From assembly GCA_949298925.1 (NCBI GenBank), contig CASFYE010000052.1, forward strand, positions 1 to 42,738: a DNA stretch of 42,738 bases, given 5' to 3'. The translations under genes were made by a program, and so were the position numbers. Below the pieces are notes generated by a model. It saw nothing but the letters and a program-made list of their open reading frames with translations. It made no database searches and had not been told where the DNA came from. The number at the start of each line of letters is the position of its first letter. Position 1 is the first letter of the stretch. This DNA comes from an uncultured Bacillota bacterium (lineage in GTDB: Bacteria > Bacillota > Clostridia > Christensenellales > UBA1242). This document shows positions 23,320 through 31,067 of this stretch, piece after piece.

Positions 23320-24192
23320 ATGATGAAAAAATTTTTGATTGCAATTTTAATAATAATCTTAATTGCGGGGGCTGGCGTTGGTGGATTCTTTATTGGTAAA
23401 AATGTAAAAGGAGACGACTCAGTCTCAGCGGTTACAAAAGAAAATGTAATTGAAGTTTTGGACAATTTTAGTTACAGTGCAGGCTGGATTGAAAAAAATG
23501 AGACTGTCGCAAAGGCTACATCAAACACACAAGAATATACTGCTGAAGAAGTAGATTACAAGGGTCAAGAAGATTTTATTAAAACTATGATATTTGTTAC
23601 AAAATATGCTTTATTAAATGAAGAAGTTAAAGAGAAAGAATTTTATTTTTCAAGTGCGACATATGAAGTTAATGGCCTAAGATATTCTGGCAATATGGGA
23701 TTATACTATGAATTTGGAGAAAATTCTGCGTTTATAAACGTGTATGATTTTGACAACAAAGCACATGTCGTTTTAATCGTTGACATCCAACCTATTCAAG
23801 ATCAAAAGTATGTTTTAAACATTTTGCAAGACGCAGATATGCGTGGACAAGATGGTTTTGCTTTACAACAATTATACATGGATCAATATGCAAATCAAAT
23901 TTATCAATACAGTAGATTAAACGTTCAAACGACAAGGAAAAATTTAAGTGGAATTACAATTGAAGATGTTGACAATATAGAGCTCTATGGTTGTGACATA
24001 ACAACACACGAGCAAATTGATATTTCAAAAGAACAAATTGCTACCGAGCAAACTTATACTTTTGAGGCATTGATGAATGTTTATAAAGAGCAGGCTTCAA
24101 GATATTCAGGCGTAAACTTTATAAATAGAGATTACAAACAAATAGATGCTTTAGAAAAGGCATATTCAAATATTGGCTATCAAGTTGTATAA
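23320..24192 (+). CDS. N-terminally anchored extracellular protein, 290 aa
   Basis: MMKKFLIAILIIILIAGAG opens the protein: a signal anchor at 4-27 with no clear cleavage or lipobox site. The outside part is acidic and beta-rich, rich in Tyr, Asn, Glu and Gln, with no motif I recognise. Two ATGs (23320, 23323) follow GAGGAGGG; a start 36 nt earlier has no ribosome site. It closes the SPFH region and is followed by a strong terminator. It may be an exported sensor or cell-wall part of the same system, which is inference from position. Confidence 0.8.
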   Translation: MMKKFLIAILIIILIAGAGVGGFFIGKNVKGDDSVSAVTKENVIEVLDNFSYSAGWIEKNETVAKATSNTQEYTAEEVDYKGQEDFIKTMIFVTKYALLNEEVKEKEFYFSSATYEVNGLRYSGNMGLYYEFGENSAFINVYDFDNKAHVVLIVDIQPIQDQKYVLNILQDADMRGQDGFALQQLYMDQYANQIYQYSRLNVQTTRKNLSGITIEDVDNIELYGCDITTHEQIDISKEQIATEQTYTFEALMNVYKEQASRYSGVNFINRDYKQIDALEKAYSNIGYQVV

Positions 24193-24542
24193 CTTTACGA
24201 ACAAAACAAGTTGTTTGGCAACTAGTAACACAAACAACAAAGCACCATTCTAAAATGGTGCTTTTTATTTGTTTAAAAAAATAATAAATACGATTAAGTA
24301 TAGTTATTAAATAAAATTTTGTATTAAAAACAAATGATATTAAAACAAGTTAATAATTATAATATTTAAGTGAAACCATATAATGAATTTAAAATGTTTT
24401 CAATATTGCATTTATTAAGATTATACTTTCTTTATTTTATAATTTTTAAATAAAATTTTAAGTATTTATATTTCATTAAAAAACCTTTGTATTATTAATA
24501 AGATAATGTCATAAATCTCGAAAATTTAAAAAATAAAATTTA
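24193..24542. other. AT-rich noncoding gap of 350 bp
   Basis: Apart from the terminator at its left end I see no gene, RNA or repeat here. It separates the SPFH region from the convergent pepC remnant. Confidence 0.6.
24239..24266 (+). terminator. Terminator of the SPFH region
   Basis: AAAGCACCATT/AATGGTGCTTT 11-bp stem followed by T's. Confidence 0.85.
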
Positions 24543-25256
24543 TTAAACTGGTTCATTATAGCCAAATAAAATTGGCTTTTTGTTTAAAATTTTAAAATGA
24601 TCTTTTTTTAAAAAATTCTTATTTATCCATGCTTGGAAAACACACTTTTCAAAAAAATTGTTGTTCATTACATAATAACCATTGGTTCTTTGATCTTCTC
24701 CAGCGCTATCTTCTACTTTCCACCTTATTACTTTTCCTTCTTCAATTTGACAGCCTTTAAATGTCATCCAATGTTTTAGAGTTATATCAAAACTTTCTAA
24801 TGCATGGGTTTTATCCATATCTTTAATACCAAAAAGTTTTTCATAGCTAAAAAGTCTTGTGTCAAGAACAGTGCTTTCCTGATTTCTATATTTTTTATTT
24901 TCACAAGCAAAGCAAACGGGAATATTGCTTTTTAATTGTAAAACAATTAGTTCAACAAAATCTTTTTGAGGAAGATTTATAAACTCGACAAAACTTTTCC
25001 CTTCAATATTTCCTGAATAAGCTTTTCTAAATTTTGAATAGTATGGGAAGGTTTTCATAGGAACATTGCCAATCAAAATAAAGTCGTCTAGGTTTATAGA
25101 AGAATATTTATTATAAAATTCTTGTGGAGTAATTTGTTTAATGACCTTTGACTTACCATACTGGTCTTTATAGGAGTAGTTAAAAACAATAGGCGGAGTT
25201 CCTAAGACTTTACATAATATTGTATAATTTTCATTAAGCATTTTGTTTTTTAACAT
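24543..25256 (-). CDS. PepC/bleomycin hydrolase-like protease, C-terminal part (in -1 frame)
   Basis: 237 codons from the ATG at 25256, though this is probably not an independent start. The sequence matches the C-terminal two thirds of aminopeptidase C: LGTPPIVFNYSYKD, ITPQEFYNKY, IPVCFACENK, then the catalytic His in THALESFDI (His151) and RWKVEDSAGE. In PepC that last motif is WKVENSWG, so the catalytic Asn is Asp here (Asp183) and the Trp is lost. Joined to the upstream frame by a -1 shift it gives a 445-aa protein, the usual PepC length. The ATG has no ribosome site of its own. Confidence 0.85.
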   Translation of the reverse strand: MLKNKMLNENYTILCKVLGTPPIVFNYSYKDQYGKSKVIKQITPQEFYNKYSSINLDDFILIGNVPMKTFPYYSKFRKAYSGNIEGKSFVEFINLPQKDFVELIVLQLKSNIPVCFACENKKYRNQESTVLDTRLFSYEKLFGIKDMDKTHALESFDITLKHWMTFKGCQIEEGKVIRWKVEDSAGEDQRTNGYYVMNNNFFEKCVFQAWINKNFLKKDHFKILNKKPILFGYNEPV

Positions 25257-25879
25257 ATATAAATCTTTTTTGTTTTTTTAGCTTGAATTAATAAAAACAA
25301 ATCCCTTTTTACCTTTTGCGAATATAGCTTAATAAATTCTGATGAGTTTGATGAGTTATAAGTTTCTGGCATTATTTCTTCTGGGACAATACCATATTTT
25401 TTAATAAGTTCCCTGGCATACTCTATCCTTCCAGATTCTCGAACAGGATCTTGCAAAAATTCCGCTAAAAATCTATTTTTAGACTTATTAACCAATCCGT
25501 TTTTGTAAAAATTGTAATTACTGTCAATAATTACTTGGTATGCATGGTTTGATTTTTCTAACTTATCATAAAAAGTTAAATAGTTAGAGGATATTTGAAA
25601 ATGTAAGGGATCACAATTCATGTTATGAGCTATATCATTTTTAATCAAATTTAAGCATGAAAATAGCCAGCAACGAAGAGATGATTTTTGAGAATAAATT
25701 TTGCAGTTTTCTAATTCCAAATTAAATTCAAATTTATTTCCTTTTATAATTCTATTATTTAATGAAAAGTCCTCTAATGAAACTTTTTTTAATTTATCGG
25801 CTATATTAAAATTTTGGTTTTTTAAATAGTTTTCTTGAAATTCTTTCAAATTTTGTAATGAAATTGATGCATTTTTCAT
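25250..25879 (-). CDS. PepC/bleomycin hydrolase-like protease, N-terminal part
   Basis: 209 codons from ATG 25879 (AAGGAAT upstream). SQKSSLRCWLF carries the oxyanion Gln64 and nucleophile Cys70, matching NQKQSGRCWMF of PepC with the Gly before Arg changed to Leu. The later blocks FYDKLEKSN, RFLAEFLQDP and KYGIVPEEIMPE are family-typical. The frame stops at 25250 just after A AAA AAG (25265-25271 on the plus strand as complement). The rest of the enzyme continues in the -1 frame. PepC is a cytosolic thiol aminopeptidase that trims peptides. Either a young pseudogene, an assembly indel, or a gene expressed by frameshifting. Confidence 0.85.
   Translation of the reverse strand: MKNASISLQNLKEFQENYLKNQNFNIADKLKKVSLEDFSLNNRIIKGNKFEFNLELENCKIYSQKSSLRCWLFSCLNLIKNDIAHNMNCDPLHFQISSNYLTFYDKLEKSNHAYQVIIDSNYNFYKNGLVNKSKNRFLAEFLQDPVRESGRIEYARELIKKYGIVPEEIMPETYNSSNSSEFIKLYSQKVKRDLFLLIQAKKTKKIYIC
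25265..25271 (-). promoter_or_regulatory. Slippery heptamer A AAA AAG in pepC
   Basis: Read on the minus strand in the zero frame the codons are ACA AAA AAG ATT, giving the X XXY YYZ heptamer A AAA AAG used by Escherichia coli dnaX. A -1 slip continues as GAT TTA TAT ATG, exactly the downstream frame. A separate A7 run lies just upstream (complement of 25273-25279), which could also cause slippage or an indel. Confidence 0.5.
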
Positions 25880-25956
25880 AAAAAATTATTCCTTACATGG
25901 TATTCAAACATCTTGCTATTTAGTTTTTTTGGCTTAATCTACTTTTTTATTATAAT

Positions 25957-26031
25957 TGGTGCTCCCGTCAGGATTCGAACCCGAACTAATGGTTCCGAAG
26001 ACCATTGTGCTATCCATTACACCACGAGAGC
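25957..26031 (-). tRNA. tRNA-Arg (UCG), CCA encoded
   Basis: On the minus strand: acceptor GCTCTCG with CGGGAGC, anticodon stem ATGGT/ACCAT with loop CTTCGGA giving anticodon TCG, T-loop TTCGAAT, discriminator A and CCA; 75 nt. A degenerate copy of its 5' half lies about 200 bp upstream. Confidence 0.95.
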
Positions 26032-26039
26032 ATATAAAA

Positions 26040-26190
26040 TTTGAATTAACGATGAGATTAATTTTTAGGGAGCGAGGAACCATTAGTGGGGTCCCCAAAA
26101 AAAGATGTTTTTTTTGGGATAGCGCAGACTTTGTGCTTGAGTTCTCTGATTTGCGATAGCAAATCGAGTTGTAAGCACAAATAGTCGAGC
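26040..26190. repeat. Multi-hairpin repeat island 3 (tRNA-Arg locus)
   Basis: Contains an inverted copy of part of tRNA-Arg (GGAACCATTAGT at about 26079-26090) followed by GGGGTCCCC and a hairpin of A-run and T-run closed by CCC/GGG (to about 26121). Its reverse complement reads CCC, A8, CATC, T7, GGGGACC, which parallels the CCCT, A6, GCAAGC, T6, AGGGGACC core of island 2. A GATTTGC/GCAAATC hairpin lies near 26148-26165. No gene seen. Confidence 0.65.
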
Positions 26191-26235
26191 AGGTTCCGAA
26201 GACCATTGTGCTATCCATGTTCGCTACGAGAGCAT
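26191..26235 (-). pseudogene. Degenerate duplicate of the tRNA-Arg 5' half
   Basis: 27 bp (26192-26218) are identical to 25991-26017 of the tRNA-Arg gene, covering anticodon arm and D-arm. After an 8-nt replacement the acceptor piece (complement of CGAGAGCAT) returns. The 3' half is missing, so it cannot make a tRNA. Confidence 0.85.
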
Positions 26236-26409
26236 GGAGTCGTGCGTCATCAATAACCAAGTGAAATTATATAACAAAATTAAAATTATTTCAACTGTTT
26301 TTATCATTCATATCCAGTTGTTTAATATTAAAACATTTTTTTTAAAACTTATAGAAATGCTTTTATAATCATGGTTTTTGTGTTAAAATATTAAAAAATG
26401 GGGGATATA

Positions 26410-28392
26410 ATGAAAAAAACAATTCAAAGATTGTTGGTCTTGATGTTACTGTTCGCAGTCTTAGGATATGCTTTAGGTGTCTTGCTAGGTTTTTTGTTAA
26501 GTTCATTTGAGTTTTCTGTGTCGCTTTTTTCGGATAGTGTGAGTTTAATCTGTTTGGGTGTGGGCGCATTAGGTGGACTTATCTATGCGCTAGCTAAACC
26601 TAAAAAGAAAAGTGGAAGTCAAAAAAAAGGGAAAACTGCGGGAGGGCAGGAATATGAACTTCACTTTGATGCTGGCTTTATGACAAGGGAGCAGATATTG
26701 CAAGACAAAATGCTTATTAATTCAACTTGGTCAACTTTGCCAGCTTTAAAAAAAACAGGAATGGTGTTTAGAAGTGAACTTATCGGTTCTAAATATGAAA
26801 TAAGTATGCAAGATGGGACCCATGCGCTCATAGTTGGAACGACAGGAACAGGTAAAACCTATTTTGTGTTGGAGCCTACGATAAGAATCTTAGCTAGAAG
26901 CGCAGAAAAACCTTCTTTGGTTATTGCCGACCCTAAAGGCGAACTTTATGAAAATAATGCAATTGCTCTACAAAAAGAAGGTTATGATGTTCAGGTTTAT
27001 GACCTTGACAATCCATACATTTCTTCTCGTTGGAACCCAATGGAAAAGCCTTTTGATAGTTATCACAAAGCGATGAGCTTGCAATCGACGGCAAAAGTTT
27101 ACCGAAACTGCACACCGGCTCAGGCTGGGAAAACAGCTTTGCCAAATGCGCAGTATGGAGATGTTTGGTATGAATTTGACGGTTATGCCTTTCCAGATGA
27201 AGGATCTTTAAATAAGCAAATTGAAACTAAAAAGCAACAACTCATCAATGATGCTACTTTTGATCTAAAGGGAATTTGCTCATCAATCTGTCCTGTAAGC
27301 ACCGGAACTAATGACACGATTTGGGAGCAGGGGGCGCAAGACTTTTTGTATGGAATAATGCTCGCGATGTTGGAGGACAGTGTAGATTCGAGGTTGGGCG
27401 CGAACAAATTGCGCAAAGATCAATTTAATTTTTACAATTTGTATAAAATCGCTAACAACAAAGATCCAAACGACGTAAATGATCCGTTTAATCCTTTAAA
27501 AAAATATTGCTCAGGACGACCAAAAACGTCAGACGTTGGCACAATGACTATGCCGGTTGTTAATTCAGCGCCTACAACGACGAAATCATATATGTCTGTT
27601 CTTGCGGGCAAGATTAACAGTTTGATGAGCGATATGGGAATTTGCTATGCGACATCTGCGTGTGATATAAAATTTCAAGAATTTGTTGACAAACCGACCG
27701 CGTTTTTTATAAAAATTCCTGACCATAAGAAAGAAAGACACCCTTTGGCAACGATTTGCATTGGGCAACTCTATAGGTCGCTTGTTGATATTGCAAATAG
27801 GAATCCTAACAGAAAACTACCTCGACATGTTTATATGCTACTTGACGAGTTTGGGAACCTTCCTGTTATCCCTGATTTTGCTACAATGGTGACAGTTGCT
27901 AGATCAAGAAATATTATATTTGAAATAGTTTTGCAGTCGTTTACGCAATTGGACACAAAATATGGGCGTGAAGTGGCTGAAACATTAAAAAGCAATTTTA
28001 ACATTCAAATTTATTTAGGAACGGAAGACCCAGCGACGAGAGAAGCATTTTCTAAAAGTTGTGGCGAGGTGCAACTTGTTGTTTCCGAGGAGTCGACGAC
28101 AGAAAACAAGGGGAAAGACGGTGGAAAATCTGTGTCAAAGTCAAATCAAAGAGTAACCAGACCGCTTATTGATCCTTACGAATTGTCACTTTTGCCGTTC
28201 GGGACGGGAATTGTTAAACTGTTTAGAAAAAATCCTTTAAAAGTTAAACCTCTTCCTAGCTTTAAGGCTTCGTTTATGACTAAGTACCCAGCACCACCAG
28301 CTGCGACCATTGGCAATTCTCTCAATGAAACAACAATATTTTATGACATAGATAAACGCAACTCAATAATTTTAGGTAATAGAATGTGGTAA
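26410..28392 (+). CDS. VirD4/TraG-family type IV coupling protein
   Basis: 660 aa from ATG 26410 (GGGGGATATA upstream). Two N-terminal membrane helices (about 5-29 and 40-62) are followed by a P-loop, GTTGTGKT at 143-150, DPKGELYE near 175, and Walker B LLDEFGNLPVIPDF near 477, with ARSRNI and the ring-lining segments typical of TraG/VirD4. Such ATPases feed DNA-protein or protein substrates into a type IV secretion channel. Here it has no relaxase or VirB genes around it; a lone pilin-like gene sits at 3.1 kb. It may be a leftover of an integrative element or serve a T4SS encoded elsewhere. A strong terminator follows. Confidence 0.93.
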   Translation: MKKTIQRLLVLMLLFAVLGYALGVLLGFLLSSFEFSVSLFSDSVSLICLGVGALGGLIYALAKPKKKSGSQKKGKTAGGQEYELHFDAGFMTREQILQDKMLINSTWSTLPALKKTGMVFRSELIGSKYEISMQDGTHALIVGTTGTGKTYFVLEPTIRILARSAEKPSLVIADPKGELYENNAIALQKEGYDVQVYDLDNPYISSRWNPMEKPFDSYHKAMSLQSTAKVYRNCTPAQAGKTALPNAQYGDVWYEFDGYAFPDEGSLNKQIETKKQQLINDATFDLKGICSSICPVSTGTNDTIWEQGAQDFLYGIMLAMLEDSVDSRLGANKLRKDQFNFYNLYKIANNKDPNDVNDPFNPLKKYCSGRPKTSDVGTMTMPVVNSAPTTTKSYMSVLAGKINSLMSDMGICYATSACDIKFQEFVDKPTAFFIKIPDHKKERHPLATICIGQLYRSLVDIANRNPNRKLPRHVYMLLDEFGNLPVIPDFATMVTVARSRNIIFEIVLQSFTQLDTKYGREVAETLKSNFNIQIYLGTEDPATREAFSKSCGEVQLVVSEESTTENKGKDGGKSVSKSNQRVTRPLIDPYELSLLPFGTGIVKLFRKNPLKVKPLPSFKASFMTKYPAPPAATIGNSLNETTIFYDIDKRNSIILGNRMW

Positions 28393-28420
28393 AAGACGCT
28401 CAGTAATGAGCGTCTTTTTT
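28391..28420 (+). terminator. Terminator of the coupling-protein gene
   Basis: AAAAGACGCTCA/TGAGCGTCTTTT stem with GTAA loop and T6. Confidence 0.9.
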
Positions 28421-28471
28421 AAGTAACACTATTTCGACATTTTTCATACAAAAAGTCGAGGTGTGAGTTTT

Positions 28472-28939
28472 ATGGATTATGATGATTTTGCTTGTTTAAA
28501 GCCTGATGAATATGAAGTGCTTGCGAAAGCGTATTCAAATTCATTAAAAGAAAAAGGTTTTATCTTTGTTAGACTTGATGCTGAGGGAACTGAAATTCTT
28601 ACCGACGAAGTGTTCGACTTAATGTTTAAACTTCGCGCATCTTATCGAAATCTTGGTAGGTTTATGGGTGCTGACCGGTTTTATGCTTTAAACGAAGAGC
28701 AACTGTCTGTTTTAAGAGAAAAGTTTAATTATAAACAAAATCGTGGGTTTCAAATACGTTGGAACAGAACAAAATGTTTTTTAAATGCTATAAGTTTAGA
28801 AAACAGATTGCTTATAAAAATGTTTTTATTAGCACAAAAAAGCGACGAGTTTGAATTTCTCGTCGGCTTAATTTTTCAAAGAATGAGATTGTCGGCAGAT
28901 TTATACGATGTCGGTGATGTGATGAATGTGCAGTTGTAA
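28472..28939 (+). CDS. Hypothetical protein, 155 aa
   Basis: Starts at ATG 28472, chosen because GAGGTG lies 7 nt upstream; a GTG 9 nt earlier overlaps that site. A soluble, helical protein with many Phe, Leu and Arg (FVRLDAEGTEILTDEVFDLM, split over strand and helix) and no motif I recognise. It follows the coupling-protein terminator and is convergent with the next gene, with one base between the stops. Function unknown. Confidence 0.75.
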   Translation: MDYDDFACLKPDEYEVLAKAYSNSLKEKGFIFVRLDAEGTEILTDEVFDLMFKLRASYRNLGRFMGADRFYALNEEQLSVLREKFNYKQNRGFQIRWNRTKCFLNAISLENRLLIKMFLLAQKSDEFEFLVGLIFQRMRLSADLYDVGDVMNVQL

Positions 28940-28940
28940 A

Positions 28941-29501
28941 TCACACTAACAGATATTCCAAAATTTTTGGCATTGATTTGTCAAGAGCTCTTTTGTAATT
29001 TCGAAGTTTTTCAGGGGTGTATTTTACTTCAACATTAGGTGCTTCGACGAGTTTTTTTGCGGTTATTTGAAGCTCATCAACGATACCTTCACACAACAAA
29101 TTCCCAAATACAAAAATATAATTTTGCTGATCTATTTTATTTTTATCAACAATTTGCTGTAGCTTTTCATTGTTGACTATGTCTTGAAAGGCATAGTTTA
29201 AGAAAAATTGTAATTTTTCGATCGTAAATTCATTGCCGTTTGCGGCTGCAAGTATTGCCCATTGCATGTAAAGATCGTAATTCTCTGGTAAAAGACCTTT
29301 TACGCCATTCTTATAATAATAGCTCATAACATCTTGTGCAATAGCGTTTCCTTCCATAGCTAGTGAGCCGACTTCTGCGAACATATCTAAAAATGATTTT
29401 TCATAAAGATGAGGATTTTCTATGCAATCATTCATGATTTTTCTTAATTCAGTGAAGCCCAAAAAGGCATCATTTTTTTTAATAAAATTTTCTTGTTCCA
29501 A
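28941..29501 (-). CDS. Sel1-like repeat protein (putative), 186 aa
   Basis: Starts with TTG 29501 after AAAGGAGATTTGCC. The segment AMEGNAIAQDVMSYYYKNGV, then YMQWAILAAANGNEF near residues 53-92 fits one Sel1-like helix pair (A-x-x-G-N-x-x-A-Q and W-x-x-x-A-A-x-x-G). The rest is helical and without known motifs. Sel1 repeats bind other proteins. It may be coupled with the DUF975 gene upstream on the same strand, 23 nt away. Confidence 0.7.
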   Translation of the reverse strand: MEQENFIKKNDAFLGFTELRKIMNDCIENPHLYEKSFLDMFAEVGSLAMEGNAIAQDVMSYYYKNGVKGLLPENYDLYMQWAILAAANGNEFTIEKLQFFLNYAFQDIVNNEKLQQIVDKNKIDQQNYIFVFGNLLCEGIVDELQITAKKLVEAPNVEVKYTPEKLRNYKRALDKSMPKILEYLLV

Positions 29502-29524
29502 GGCAAATCTCCTTTATACGAAGA

Positions 29525-30241
29525 TTATACCACATTCTTTCTTGTTTTTGAAATGTTTTTTTGCTTTTTTTGTGAAGTCGTGACTGAGCTATTGTAAGCC
29601 CCTGCTAAATAAATTTGGAATAATGGATTTGTTGCTACAATAAAAGTCACTATGATAGGCAAAATGATCAATAGTGCAGTAACGAACTGTGGGACTTTAA
29701 ACAATAAGGTGAACAAAAAGTTTATACCTACTCCAACAGAAGCAGCTGCGCAAAGCATTACCAAACCTATTAAAGCCACAAGCAAAATCATTGTTCTATG
29801 ACCATGAACCAAATATTTTGATTTAACAAAAATTTCCTTTATTGAAAGGTCGGGGTGGTCAATGTAAACTAAACCGCAAAAAGCACAGTTTAAACCATAT
29901 ATAATCCCTGGAACTATAAACAATAATCCCCAAATTATAATTCCAGATAAAGCTATTATTTTAATACATAAGATTTTTATCAATTGGTTAAAAGGTGAGA
30001 ATAGCGCGTCATAGTCGACATTTTCTCCTCTATAAGTTTTTAACACAAATCTATATAATCCGATTTGCATATAGGACATGATTATAAATCCCAATGCTAA
30101 ACTTAAAACCGGGATAAACAGTCCTAGGCAAGTAAAAACTATTGCTAGCATATTTGCAAGAATGAATTCGAACCAATGTCCTTTTGTTTTTTGCTTTATG
30201 TTGAATTCATCAATTTTTGTTAATTCCTGTTTGATTTGCAT
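29525..30241 (-). CDS. DUF975/YciC-like membrane protein
   Basis: 238 aa with about six membrane helices. PGIIYGLNCAF and the following SIKEIFVKSKYLVHGHR segment are typical of the DUF975 family of multi-pass proteins of unknown function. The tail is basic (SQKKQKNISKTRKN). AGGAGAAAACAATT precedes the ATG. Likely co-transcribed with the Sel1-like gene downstream. Confidence 0.85.
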   Translation of the reverse strand: MQIKQELTKIDEFNIKQKTKGHWFEFILANMLAIVFTCLGLFIPVLSLALGFIIMSYMQIGLYRFVLKTYRGENVDYDALFSPFNQLIKILCIKIIALSGIIIWGLLFIVPGIIYGLNCAFCGLVYIDHPDLSIKEIFVKSKYLVHGHRTMILLVALIGLVMLCAAASVGVGINFLFTLLFKVPQFVTALLIILPIIVTFIVATNPLFQIYLAGAYNSSVTTSQKKQKNISKTRKNVV

Positions 30242-30291
30242 AATTGTTTTCTCCTATGCAAATATTTTGAGTAAAAAAAAAGCTTTTATTC

Positions 30292-30319
30292 TAAAAAAAC
30301 CTTTGCTCATGCAAAGGTT
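30292..30319 (-). terminator. Terminator of the GNAT gene
   Basis: On the minus strand AACCTTTGC, ATGA, GCAAAGGTT, T7; the stem overlaps the stop codon. Confidence 0.85.
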
Positions 30320-30941
30320 AAATTCTCTTTTCAAAATATATTTCAAAATTAATCTTTTTGTATTTTTTAGTTAGAGATTTAAAAATATTTTCATCGGTAT
30401 TCTCTGGCATCATGTATTTGAGGTGTGTGTCAACATTGGCATATTCAGTTGTTAGTATAAATTCATTTGGTAGATCATCTTTAAAATCGTCGGGATCAAT
30501 TTCATTGTCTAATGTTACGTACAAATAAGGCTGAAAATTGTGTTTTTTGAAAAAGCTTATCGAAGTTTCTGTGCCTTTTGTAATTAACCTAAAATAATTT
30601 TTTTTGCGTGCGTTTTTTTCAATTTCTTCTAAAAGTTTGGTTGCGATGCCTGCACCTCTATATTCATGTTTGACTGCTAGTATTGGCATTGCCAACAGCC
30701 CCTTTTTGCCTTCTAACGGTTGGCATATAACACAACCTACTGGTTGATCATCTAGGATTGCTAAAAGTTGTAGTTTGCTGTTTTGTTGTATATTGTCTAC
30801 CATGGATTGATAAATGTCCGAAAGAGGTAAAAATGCCAAAACCTCTGTTTGAGTTGTTTTAAGAAAATTTGATTTGAAAAAATTAAAAGCTGTATGAACT
30901 TCTATTAAATCATTAATGCAAATTATTTTAAGTGATCGCAT
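30318..30941 (-). CDS. GNAT family N-acetyltransferase
   Basis: 207 aa from ATG 30941 (AGAGGTGAAAAAT upstream); a longer frame start at 31037 has no ribosome site. Motif A of the acetyl-CoA fold is VKHEYRGAGIATKLLEEIEK near residues 105-124, following strand ILAV. Motif B is around SISFFKKHNFQPY. The acceptor cannot be told. The last 50 residues are an extension. Divergent from glmS. Confidence 0.9.
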   Translation of the reverse strand: MRSLKIICINDLIEVHTAFNFFKSNFLKTTQTEVLAFLPLSDIYQSMVDNIQQNSKLQLLAILDDQPVGCVICQPLEGKKGLLAMPILAVKHEYRGAGIATKLLEEIEKNARKKNYFRLITKGTETSISFFKKHNFQPYLYVTLDNEIDPDDFKDDLPNEFILTTEYANVDTHLKYMMPENTDENIFKSLTKKYKKINFEIYFEKRI

Positions 30942-31067
30942 ATTTTTCACCTCTGTTTTAGTATAACTTATTTTTATAAATTTTCCAACAAAAATATTGT
31001 CTAAAATTAAAGTTAAAGCATCACGAAACATGAGCAACGTTCATAAAATTTTTTGTAAGGAGATTAT

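Noticed and set aside
25934-26260. 108-codon minus-strand frame across tRNA-Arg
   Set aside because: It translates the tRNA and its partial copy; repeated peptide pieces simply reflect the duplicated DNA.
26410-28392. A complete integrative conjugative element around the coupling protein
   Set aside because: No relaxase, VirB4-like ATPase, integrase or attachment repeats were seen nearby.
30942-31067. glmS ribozyme upstream of glmS
   Set aside because: The gap is only 126 bp, shared with a divergent gene, and shows no ribozyme core that I can recognise.
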